Shown: positions 1-5,872 of the stretch, piece after piece | Layout of the letters: the number at the start of each line of letters is the position of its first letter | Numbering within the stretch: position 1 is the stretch's first letter | Source: JACDET01 sp035568375 | GTDB lineage: Bacteria > Patescibacteriota > Microgenomatia > Levybacterales > UBA12049 | Assembly: GCA_035568375.1 (NCBI GenBank) | Contig: DATMOG010000008.1 | Location: 1 to 13,359, forward strand | Direction: 5' to 3' | Length of the DNA stretch: 13,359 nucleotides | Notes under the pieces: model-generated | Told to the model about the DNA's origin: nothing | The model's input: only the letters and a program-made list of their open reading frames with translations | Database searches by the model: none | Program-made: the position numbers and the translations under genes

Positions 1-16
1 ATCATCAAGAACTATG

Positions 17-199
17 TCAAGAATCAGGGAAAAACATATAACCAAATTTATCGAGGACAACTAACCATGTTTGAGGATTTACCCTGAAGGTGGTAATGTA
101 GAAAGGATACTTCGCAGCTCTGCTGCGGAGTAGTTCATTAATCGATTCGACCGACCGTAAAAATAAATAAATCTCCTGAATGAAAAAATTTGGAGACAT
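17..199 (-). CDS. Doubtful small ORF, 60 codons
   Basis: I do not recognise this product. Reading from the ATG at 199 gives about 60 residues beginning MSPNFFIQEIYLF and ending in TGA. The frame stays open upstream to a TTG at 232. The only support is the promoter-like pair immediately upstream (204-232), which puts a predicted start of transcription within a few bases of this ATG, as for real genes in the window. Against it: it is short, has no family resemblance, and its middle coincides with a strong hairpin that could be the functional object instead. It could be a remnant of a longer broken gene. Confidence 0.2.
   Translation of the reverse strand: MSPNFFIQEIYLFLRSVESINELLRSRAAKYPFYITTFRVNPQTWLVVLDKFGYMFFPDS
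108..132. repeat. Strong GC-rich hairpin, 11-bp stem
   Basis: Arms 108-118 and 122-132 pair over 11 bp, with one G-U pair, around a three-base loop (TCT). The core is CGCAGC/GCTGCG. It is not followed by a T-run on either strand, so it is not a classical terminator. Isolated GC-rich palindromes in AT-rich intergenic DNA resemble REP-type elements or IS200/IS605-type end hairpins, but no transposase is visible here. That link is inference. Confidence 0.6.
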
Positions 200-203
200 A
201 TTC

Positions 204-232
204 ATATTATGGGATGCTTTTGTGAAAGTCAA
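204..232 (-). promoter_or_regulatory. Promoter-like -35/-10 pair, minus strand
   Basis: On the minus strand TTGACT (227-232) and TAATAT (204-209) are separated by 17 bp, close to the sigma-70 consensus. The predicted transcription start is around 195-197, next to the ATG at 199. No confident gene follows, so it may drive a small gene, drive a small RNA including the 108-132 hairpin, or be a chance match. Confidence 0.4.
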
Positions 233-413
233 GCCGGCCTACATTTTTTGTAGTATTTCAATATCGATCAAATGTCGCATGTGATTAGCATCAGTTTGAA
301 TCGATAGTACCCAATACCAAAAGTTGTTAACTGTTGGTGATAGCGTTACGTATCTGTTTCGTAGTCGCGTCTCCTCTAATGATGGTCTTAAGCAACAAAT
401 TGGCATTATAAAG

Positions 414-440
414 TAATGTAATGAAATATTTATTACATTA
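414..440. repeat. AT-rich inverted repeat downstream of the argG operon
   Basis: Arms TAATGTAATGAA (414-425) and TTTATTACATTA (429-440) pair over 12 bp with one G-U pair and a three-base loop. It begins 57 bp beyond the stop codon of the minus-strand amidinohydrolase gene. Transcription of that operon would run into it, and the bases after the hairpin in that direction (CTTTATAATG) are moderately T-rich. A weak intrinsic terminator is possible. The stem is almost all A-T, so this is uncertain. Confidence 0.35.
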
Positions 441-496
441 GTTTTAGGTAAAAGAGTTTTGAACTGGCTTAAAAGGCAACAGATGAGTATTTCGTA

Positions 497-1309
497 TTAG
501 CTCTCTTCAAGAATATTTGTTAAGCAATGGATGCCACCTCCTGATTTTTGAAATTCATCCATATTAACTGCAACAGATTGATACCCTAAAGTATCAAGTT
601 TTTCTTTGAAAGAGGGATTGCCTTTTTGTTGGATTACATGATGGTCTGTGACAACACTGTTAGCGCAAAAGCCATATGCTTCTTCTTTAGAGAATTCGAT
701 AAGATGCGGCACCAATTTTTTTAGTACTCCCCTACTCTTTTGGGAAAATGCCGGCGGATAATAAAAAATTGTTTCGTTATTGAGCGGAAATAATCCAACA
801 TCCAGATGATAAAATTTAGGATCGATAATTTCAAGAGGAATGATTTCACGATTGAGTAATTTTCCAACAGCATTACAGGTTTTTTGATCTGCACGATAGC
901 CAATGCCAATGAACAGGTTATTATTCCACAAAAATGAATCACCGTTTCCTTCAAAATAGACATCATTTGGTAAATAGGAAATGGCATAGCCATTATCTTT
1001 AAACCATTTTTCATAATGTTTACTTTCATTTTTTCTTTCATCACACCAAAATTTGCTAAGTAGTACAGATTTTCCAGTGACGATTCCTTGGTCAGTTGCA
1101 AAAACCATATCGGGATTATTTTTTTGTTGCTCAATTACTTCAACAATAATTCCTTGTTCTTGATATGCTTCTACCAATTGTTTCCATTCCAGAAGCGCTT
1201 TTTTTTTGTCAATCGATCCCGGTTTCATCCAGGGATTGATAGCATAGTTAAGGGTATCAAAGTATACAGGTTTGCACATGAGGACGCGTTTGATTACTTT
1301 ATTTTTCAT
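497..1309 (-). CDS. DDAH / arginine-deiminase-like amidinohydrolase
   Basis: A 270-residue soluble protein of the amidinotransferase/DDAH superfamily, which hydrolyses or transfers guanidino groups through a covalent Cys intermediate. Visible motifs in family order: PDMVFATDQG (66-75, Asp73 in the substrate-binding position), FEGNGD (119-124), FYHLD (166-170, catalytic His168) and GGGIHC (257-262, nucleophile Cys262). Length is right for a single-domain member. Asp73 corresponds to the Asp of DDAH (FVED) and arginine deiminase rather than the Asn I recall in ornithine-forming arginine dihydrolases, which favours a citrulline product. The substrate (arginine, methylarginine or other) cannot be read from sequence. 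It starts 20 bp after argG and is probably cotranscribed, which fits citrulline supply to ArgG. There is no Shine-Dalgarno; TATTAT lies 5 bases before the ATG. Confident of family, moderate for reaction. Confidence 0.85.
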   Translation of the reverse strand: MKNKVIKRVLMCKPVYFDTLNYAINPWMKPGSIDKKKALLEWKQLVEAYQEQGIIVEVIEQQKNNPDMVFATDQGIVTGKSVLLSKFWCDERKNESKHYEKWFKDNGYAISYLPNDVYFEGNGDSFLWNNNLFIGIGYRADQKTCNAVGKLLNREIIPLEIIDPKFYHLDVGLFPLNNETIFYYPPAFSQKSRGVLKKLVPHLIEFSKEEAYGFCANSVVTDHHVIQQKGNPSFKEKLDTLGYQSVAVNMDEFQKSGGGIHCLTNILEES

Positions 1310-1329
1310 GCTAAATAATAATGCATGTG

Positions 1330-2940
1330 TTAGACCCTTGCTGCCTGAAGTTTCTTGACGAACTCTTGGGCAACGAGGACGTTGGTAATGAGTTGGGCGT
1401 TATGTTCGATTGCTCTTTGTCGAATAATTTTTCCGTCTGTTTGTGTTATTTCACGTTCCATAGGAATGTTTATAATCAAATCAAATCTTTCAGCATGTAG
1501 CATATCACCTAAATTAGGTTTCAAATGTGGTTGAGAAATTTTATTGACGAGTATCGACTCAATACCATTTTTAGCAAGAAATTTATGCGTTTTATACGTA
1601 GCATAGAGTTTGTATTTCATATCAGAGAGTTTTTTAACGGTTGGAAGTATTTTGATTTTATTACTTCTCTTGCCTACTGAGATAAGCGCTGTCTTTTCTG
1701 ATCTTTGTGCAAGTTTCATTGGTAAGGTATAGAGCTCGATAAATCCTGGAGCGGCATTTTGATTAAGTCCTTCTGAAACCATAAAGGTTGCCAGTTTCTC
1801 TTCGAAGATAGTATTTGGTGTTTCTATTGCAAGCGTTTGAGCAACACCTTTGTATAACTGTACTGTTACTTTTCCGGTAACTTTTTTATTGACGCTATTA
1901 ATAAATGCGTTAAGATCATCCATGAGTGGTTCGTACCACAATCCTCCATAACACATGTATGCCCATTTTTGATCAATAATTGTTTTAAATTCGTTTTCTG
2001 TTCGTGTGCAGACATAATGTTCGAGTTTCTCATGCGCAGTAATAATAATTTCTGCTGCAGGAGCCTCAAATACATCCCTGATTTTCATACCAATCACTCT
2101 ATCTTCAATATGTACATTCGTTCCTACACCATGTTTAGCACCAATTTTATTTAATGCAATAATAAGATTTGCAAGGGGCATTTGTTTACCGTTAAGCGCA
2201 ACAGGAATACCCTTAACAAACTCTAAGGTCACCAGTTCTGGAGTATTTGGTGCCTTTTCAGGAAGAGTATTCACAACTAATATTTTTTCAAGTGGCGGAA
2301 TGATCGCTGGATTTTCAATTTCCCCCCCTTCAGCGGAAGTTCCCCACATATTGTCATCATATGAGTATGGTTTTTCAACAGTATGGCTGACAGGAATGTT
2401 ATGTTTTTTTGCATATTCTAGCTCTTCAAGCCGACCCATGCTCCACTCTCTAACAGGGGCAATGATTTTAATATCTGGATTTAATGCCAATGCAGTTCCC
2501 TCAATCCGTATTTGGTCATTCCCTCGTCCGGTGCATCCATGTGCAATTGCATCTGCACCTTCCTGTGCTGCAATTTTGACTGCCCATTTCGCAAGAAGGG
2601 GTCTGCCTATTGGCGTTGCAAGACGATAGCGGTGTTGGTAATTGGCGTTTGCTTTAATGCCTTTGGAAACATATTCATTGGCAAATTCATCTTTTGCATC
2701 GATCACAAACGCTTTACTTGCTCCCAGCTTAATCGCTTTGTTTTTAATAGCGTTAAGATCATCTGTTATTTGACCGATATCAATAGTCAATGCGATAACT
2801 TCAGCTTTATATTCATCTTGGATCCATTTGAGCATCACTGAGGTATCGAGTCCACCTGAGTAAAGAAGAACAACTTTTTTTACTTCACCCTTTTTCCCTT
2901 CGTAAGAGGAGACTTTTACATATTCTTGTTTTTTCTGCAT
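1330..2940 (-). CDS. argG: Argininosuccinate synthase fused to an MGS-like domain
   Basis: ATP-dependent ligase joining citrulline and aspartate to argininosuccinate, the penultimate step to arginine. Residues 1-416 are a complete ArgG: PP-loop SGGLDTS (28-34), HGCTGRGNDQ (134-143), DDNMWGTSAEGG (195-206), and the usual core ending PGFIELYTLP near 400. ArgG is normally about 400-450 residues; this one has 536. The extra part (417-536) matches the MGS-like domain at the C-terminus of CarB: first strand ALISV (418-422), ATYKTHKFL (447-455) at the family's ATxGT phosphate-binding loop, DLIINIP (487-493), and TDGKIIRQRAIEHN (501-514) leading into LIT. The catalytic GGDQQ-type segment of true methylglyoxal synthase is absent, so a regulatory role is likely. 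A 22-residue N-terminal extension precedes the core. First gene of a two-gene unit, with a strong promoter and ARG-box-like sites upstream. ArgH is not in the window. Confidence 0.93.
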   Translation of the reverse strand: MQKKQEYVKVSSYEGKKGEVKKVVLLYSGGLDTSVMLKWIQDEYKAEVIALTIDIGQITDDLNAIKNKAIKLGASKAFVIDAKDEFANEYVSKGIKANANYQHRYRLATPIGRPLLAKWAVKIAAQEGADAIAHGCTGRGNDQIRIEGTALALNPDIKIIAPVREWSMGRLEELEYAKKHNIPVSHTVEKPYSYDDNMWGTSAEGGEIENPAIIPPLEKILVVNTLPEKAPNTPELVTLEFVKGIPVALNGKQMPLANLIIALNKIGAKHGVGTNVHIEDRVIGMKIRDVFEAPAAEIIITAHEKLEHYVCTRTENEFKTIIDQKWAYMCYGGLWYEPLMDDLNAFINSVNKKVTGKVTVQLYKGVAQTLAIETPNTIFEEKLATFMVSEGLNQNAAPGFIELYTLPMKLAQRSEKTALISVGKRSNKIKILPTVKKLSDMKYKLYATYKTHKFLAKNGIESILVNKISQPHLKPNLGDMLHAERFDLIINIPMEREITQTDGKIIRQRAIEHNAQLITNVLVAQEFVKKLQAARV

Positions 2941-2953
2941 AATTTTAGAAAAA

Positions 2954-2971
2954 TGGAAATAAAAATTCGAA
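2954..2971. promoter_or_regulatory. Weak second ARG-box-like site
   Basis: TGGAAATAAAAATTCGAA shares the core AATAAAAATTC with ARG boxes but misses three positions of the 18-base consensus, including parts of both TGA/TCA half-sites. Its centre is 40 bp from the better site at 2994-3011, near four helical turns, which would suit cooperative ArgR binding. The background is very AT-rich, so chance is a real alternative. Confidence 0.2.
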
Positions 2972-2993
2972 AATTTAGTTATTTTTTTATATT

Positions 2994-3011
2994 TTTGAGT
3001 AAAAATTCAAT
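2994..3011. promoter_or_regulatory. ARG-box-like operator in the argG leader
   Basis: TTTGAGTAAAAATTCAAT matches 17 of 18 positions of the ArgR/AhrC consensus wnTGAATwwwwATTCAnw (from memory), differing only by G in the left half-site. Relative to the predicted argG start at about 3014 it occupies roughly +4 to +21, a classic place for a repressor to block initiation or early elongation. No ArgR gene lies in the window, so the regulator is inferred. Confidence 0.45.
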
Positions 3012-3020
3012 ATTCGATTT

Positions 3021-3049
3021 ATTGTAATGAAAAAAACTTTTCTTGTCAA
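3021..3049 (-). promoter_or_regulatory. argG promoter
   Basis: On the minus strand a consensus TTGACA (3044-3049) and TACAAT (3021-3026) are separated by exactly 17 bp, the best-matching promoter in the window. Predicted start near 3014 gives a leader of about 74 nt before the argG ATG. The leader is A/T-rich, has no Shine-Dalgarno and contains the ARG-box-like sites. Confidence 0.75.
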
Positions 3050-3050
3050 G

Positions 3051-3098
3051 CGTAATGGGTTTATTTATATTTTATATATCCCAAACGTGATAGGTTTA
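3051..3098. repeat. Imperfect direct repeat between divergent promoters
   Basis: CGTAATGGGTTTA (3051-3063) recurs as CGTGATAGGTTTA (3086-3098), 11 of 13 bases identical and 35 bp apart. Both copies lie between the argG promoter (minus) and the promoter of the GNAT-like gene (plus), and they are more GC-rich than their surroundings. They could be paired sites for a regulator of the divergent pair; no such regulator is known. Confidence 0.35.
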
Positions 3099-3133
3099 GT
3101 AGCAATCTTTCTGTCAAATATATTTACTATAGG

Positions 3134-3162
3134 TTGATCACAAGTTCTTATTCTGATACAAT
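3134..3162 (+). promoter_or_regulatory. Promoter of the GNAT-like gene (leaderless)
   Basis: TTGATC (3134-3139) and TACAAT (3157-3162) have a 17-bp spacer. Six bases (3163-3168) separate the -10 from the ATG at 3169, so the predicted transcription start is the A of the start codon. There is no Shine-Dalgarno, so translation would be of a leaderless mRNA. Confidence 0.7.
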
Positions 3163-3168
3163 TTTTAA

Positions 3169-3882
3169 ATGACAGAAGCATCAAAACCAGATTTTCACAA
3201 AATTTCTACAATCGAAGATATAGTAAGAAAAGATCGTTCTGTATTTCAAAATTGGATACCTCAAGATACACTACCTTTTATTCCCCAACCTGTACTGCGT
3301 TATTTAATTCCAACGGATCTCTTTTCTTCTGCTCGAGACCCTAATCAAATTGATCTTGTAATAGTTCCAAGTAGATATAAAACCAAAACCTCACAATTTT
3401 TTGTAGTTGAACATACAGAGACGACTCTTACTGACATGGAGGTATTAAAAGAGTATAGAGATAAATATAATAATAGTCGGAGTTTCCGAGCTTCAGCTAT
3501 CTCCACAGAAATTGATCCAATGCATTGGTTGTATCGAAGCAATTTATATGATAATACTTTTACCGTTAAAGATCGGGTTTTATTAACTGCTGATTTTGCA
3601 AAAGTAGCCCCAGAACATTTGCATGTACACGTATATGATCAAAGAGATGATTTACGTGGAAAAGGAATTGCGACAGATTTTTATCGCAGATTAAATGATA
3701 TGGCAAGAAACATGGATTGCAAATATATTACCGGAATAAATAGAGCTCGAAACATAGGTTTTTTTACAAATGTGCTTGGTCGTTCATTGCTAGTAGATAT
3801 GTCACCTGATGTACAAAGAATTCTAATAAAAAATCTACCACGAATTAATGATTATCGATTTGTTACCGTAACAAGCTTATAG
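3169..3882 (+). CDS. GNAT-fold N-acetyltransferase-like protein
   Basis: A 237-residue protein whose C-terminal part looks like the GNAT acetyltransferase fold. Motif A, the acetyl-CoA pyrophosphate loop, is RGKGIA (163-168) preceded by the strand LHVHVYD (151-157) and followed by an amphipathic helix. Motif B-like NIGFFTNVLGRSL (195-207) resembles the usual N-x-A-x-x-x-Y/F-x-x-x-G-F pattern. Residues 1-140 match nothing I know and are long for a GNAT N-terminus. The acceptor substrate is unknown. The gene is transcribed divergently from argG and is followed by ctlX on the same strand, so a role near arginine/ornithine metabolism is possible but only by context. The start is fixed by the promoter immediately upstream. 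No membrane segments are seen. A non-GNAT protein with a chance motif is less likely. Confidence 0.65.
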   Translation: MTEASKPDFHKISTIEDIVRKDRSVFQNWIPQDTLPFIPQPVLRYLIPTDLFSSARDPNQIDLVIVPSRYKTKTSQFFVVEHTETTLTDMEVLKEYRDKYNNSRSFRASAISTEIDPMHWLYRSNLYDNTFTVKDRVLLTADFAKVAPEHLHVHVYDQRDDLRGKGIATDFYRRLNDMARNMDCKYITGINRARNIGFFTNVLGRSLLVDMSPDVQRILIKNLPRINDYRFVTVTSL

Positions 3883-3953
3883 AACTATTCTGAAAAACTA
3901 GTATAACTACTAAAAAAATGCGTTCCAACAAAATTGATCAGCCTCCTGCTGTG

Positions 3954-4039
3954 TAGTACTAAACTTAAATAATATAAAGTGCTAGCTTTTTAAATGATTT
4001 GTAAAAGAAGATATATATCATTGATACTACTTTTAGTAT
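3954..4039. repeat. TAGTA/TACTA palindromes upstream of ctlX
   Basis: The gap between the GNAT-like gene and ctlX is dotted with TAGTA or TACTA. TAGTACTA (3954-3961) is a perfect palindrome. ATACTA (4024-4029) pairs with TAGTAT (4034-4039) over a four-base loop, ending two bases before the -35 of ctlX. Further copies flank these (about 3899-3911 and 4047-4068). This could be an operator array for ctlX or simple compositional bias. Confidence 0.3.
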
Positions 4040-4041
4040 TC

Positions 4042-4070
4042 TTGAAATAGTAGGATTAGTTTAGTAAACT
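4042..4070 (+). promoter_or_regulatory. ctlX promoter (near-leaderless)
   Basis: TTGAAA (4042-4047) and TAAACT (4065-4070) are 17 bp apart. Eight bases separate the -10 from the ATG at 4079, giving a leader of zero to two bases. No Shine-Dalgarno is present. Confidence 0.55.
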
Positions 4071-4078
4071 TACTTTCT

Positions 4079-5008
4079 ATGCTTCAGCAATCTACTTCTC
4101 ATATTATTATGGTTCGACCAGATCACTTTGGTTTTAATTCTCAAACTGCAAAGACGAATCCTTTTCAACATATTCCTACAACAGTACATAAAAGCGCTGC
4201 AGAAATTCGTCATGCTGCGATTGGTGAATTTACAAAAATGGTTGAGGAGCTTAAACAGCATGGAATCGAAGTTTCTCTTTTGCCAAGTCGGCTAGATGTT
4301 ACTACTCCAGATGCTGTGTTTCCAAATAATTGGTTTTCATCTCATCATGATGGCAAATTAATTATCTATCCTATTTTAACGCAGAATAGACGTTCAGAAC
4401 GACAAATAGAAGTATTGCTTACTCTGTTACAGCAAATGGGAGTAGCCAATTATGAAGTTATTGATCTCACAAAAGATGAAGAAAATGGTTTATTTCTTGA
4501 ATCAACAGGTAGCATGATATTTGATCGAGTGCATAAAGTGGCTTTCGCAATGGCTTCACCACGAACAATAAAAAAAGAATTTGAAAAATGGTGCTCATTA
4601 ATGGGCTATGAAGGTGTTTTTATCCAATCAACTGAGAAACATACGAAAGCTGTGTATCATACAAATATTAATATGAGTATTGGAAGCGAGTTTGCAATCG
4701 TTTGTTTTGAGGTTATTGAAGATAAAGCAGAAAGAGAAAAGGTGCTCAACAAACTTGAAGGTTTAGGAAAAGAGGTAATAAGTATTTCGTTTGAGCAAGT
4801 TTATCAGTTTTGCGGCAATATTTTGGAGCTTTCGACAAAGTCAGGAGAAAAAATAATCATTATGTCTGAGACTGCAAGAAAAGCTTTTACTCAAGAACAA
4901 CGTCATCATTTAGAAAAGTACGGTACCATTGTTTCTTTTTCAATACCAACAATTGAGGAAATTGGTGGTGGTGGTGTGCGTTGTATGGTTGCTGAAATTT
5001 TTCGTTAG
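4079..5008 (+). CDS. ctlX: Citrulline hydrolase family protein CtlX
   Basis: A 309-residue member of the amidinotransferase superfamily, CtlX branch, whose characterised members are reported to use citrulline, releasing ornithine. Seen in order: IMVRPDHFGFNSQTA (10-24), a hallmark N-terminus of this branch; FPNNWFS (81-87); ESTGS (141-145); YHTNINMSIG (193-202, catalytic His194); and GGGGVRCMVAEI (296-307, nucleophile Cys302). Length is normal. Asn84 sits where the neighbouring DDAH-like protein has Asp73, consistent with a different product. The ATG at 4079 fits both the family N-terminus and the promoter just upstream. The stop overlaps the folD stop by four bases, tail to tail. With ArgG it would compete for citrulline. 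The family call is secure; the substrate in this organism is inferred. Confidence 0.88.
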   Translation: MLQQSTSHIIMVRPDHFGFNSQTAKTNPFQHIPTTVHKSAAEIRHAAIGEFTKMVEELKQHGIEVSLLPSRLDVTTPDAVFPNNWFSSHHDGKLIIYPILTQNRRSERQIEVLLTLLQQMGVANYEVIDLTKDEENGLFLESTGSMIFDRVHKVAFAMASPRTIKKEFEKWCSLMGYEGVFIQSTEKHTKAVYHTNINMSIGSEFAIVCFEVIEDKAEREKVLNKLEGLGKEVISISFEQVYQFCGNILELSTKSGEKIIIMSETARKAFTQEQRHHLEKYGTIVSFSIPTIEEIGGGGVRCMVAEIFR

Positions 5009-5859
5009 CTATTCGTTTGTTTTTCTGTTGCGGTAAGGATGTTTTCTGTAAGCATAGCAACGTTGACAGGTCCAACTCCTCCAGGTGTGGGTGTGTAATA
5101 GGAAGCAATAGTTTTAATTTCATCTTCTTCATAATCTCCATGAAGTTTATTATTTTTATCCCTATTGATACCAACGCTGATAAGAATAACTCCTTGTTTG
5201 AGCATTTCTGGTTTGATTGTCCGTTTTTTTCCAACTGCGGAGATAACAATGTCTGCTTGTTTCATCAGTTTTTCTGGTTCTTTTGTTTTACTATCAATAA
5301 GTTGTGGAGATACATTGAGTGTATTAAGATAAGTAATGATAGGGCCGCCGCCTGTTGGTCCTTTACCAAGCAGAACAATGTGCTGTTTTTGTAGCCATTT
5401 GTTGAATCCAGCTGCTTTTTGTTTCGTCTTAAGTTGATAAACCTCTTCGAGTATTCTGACTACTGCTAAGGGTAATGGCAGCGTGTATGGTGAATTAGGA
5501 TGAAATCCATCGATATCCTTTTGTGGATTGGTAAGTTGTTCAAGTGTATCTACGTCAATATGTTCAGGCAGAGGGCGTTGAATAAGGATACCATGCACAA
5601 ACGGATCACCATTAAGAAGTTTTATTTTTTCCACTAGCTCTTCTGTCGTTACTGAAGGTTCATACGTAAGAACGGTGACTTTTGCGCCTATATCTTCACC
5701 TTTTTTTTGTTTTTGTGTGACATATGCAATTGATGCAGGATTTTTGCCAATGAGAAAAACAACAAGATGTGGTGTGATATTGTGTTTTTTTAACTTTATA
5801 ACACGGTCTTTGAGTTCGTCGTAGAGTTTGTCTGCAATTTCGTGACCGTTAAGCCTCAT
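5005..5859 (-). CDS. folD: Methylene-THF dehydrogenase / methenyl-THF cyclohydrolase
   Basis: Bifunctional cytosolic enzyme interconverting 5,10-methylene-, 5,10-methenyl- and 10-formyl-tetrahydrofolate with NADP(H), supplying one-carbon units for purines and formyl-Met. At 284 residues it is full length. Visible: catalytic SIAYVTQK (43-50, with Tyr46 and Lys50), GILIQRPLP (90-98), KDIDGFHP (114-121), a Rossmann loop LGKGPTGGGP in the middle of the chain, and TPTPGGVGPVNVAML near the end. The usual nucleotide loop is GRSxxVGKP; here it reads GKGPTGGGP, so cofactor preference might differ. Last gene of the gyrB-ppa-gyrA-folD run, eight bases after gyrA. A perfect TATAAT overlaps the gyrA stop codon and suggests independent transcription of a leaderless message. 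Confidence 0.95.
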   Translation of the reverse strand: MRLNGHEIADKLYDELKDRVIKLKKHNITPHLVVFLIGKNPASIAYVTQKQKKGEDIGAKVTVLTYEPSVTTEELVEKIKLLNGDPFVHGILIQRPLPEHIDVDTLEQLTNPQKDIDGFHPNSPYTLPLPLAVVRILEEVYQLKTKQKAAGFNKWLQKQHIVLLGKGPTGGGPIITYLNTLNVSPQLIDSKTKEPEKLMKQADIVISAVGKKRTIKPEMLKQGVILISVGINRDKNNKLHGDYEEDEIKTIASYYTPTPGGVGPVNVAMLTENILTATEKQTNS

Positions 5860-5866
5860 AAAGCGT

Positions 5867-5872
5867 ATTATA
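5867..5872 (-). promoter_or_regulatory. -10 element of folD within the gyrA stop
   Basis: On the minus strand a perfect TATAAT contains the TAA stop codon of gyrA. Seven bases then lead to the folD ATG, so transcription would begin zero to one base before it. The -35 position (CGCAAA at 17 bp) is poor and there is no extended TG, so strength is uncertain. Confidence 0.5.

Larger units (their letters stand above)
1..496. other. Stretch without a convincing gene
   Basis: No frame here gives a protein I recognise. Minus-strand reading between about 410 and 240 gives a 56-codon ATG ORF (roughly 407 to 237) and a shorter overlapping frame, neither resembling a known family. What stands out is structural: a strong hairpin at 108-132, an AT-rich inverted repeat at 414-440, and a promoter-like pair at 204-232 on the minus strand. 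The stretch may be decayed coding sequence or a mobile-element scar; that is inference. Any gene further left lies outside the window. Confidence 0.5.

Noticed and set aside
90..170. tRNA-like sequence on the minus strand
   Set aside because: A GGTCGAATC-like segment suggested a T-arm, but no acceptor stem, anticodon arm or correct spacing can be formed.
1088..1318. Plus-strand open frame opposite the amidinohydrolase gene
   Set aside because: It is antisense to a gene with all catalytic motifs, and its translation is rich in Phe, Ile and Asn with no family resemblance.
1330..1689. C-terminal part of ArgG as an active methylglyoxal synthase
   Set aside because: The catalytic Asp-containing GGDQQ-type segment of methylglyoxal synthase is missing, and the match is closer to the CarB regulatory domain.
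3100..3170. Archaeal promoter (TATA box near -26)
   Set aside because: Conserved hexamers sit at about -12 to -7 with -35 partners at 17 bp, a bacterial pattern; the -26 region of this and other genes is not TATA-like.
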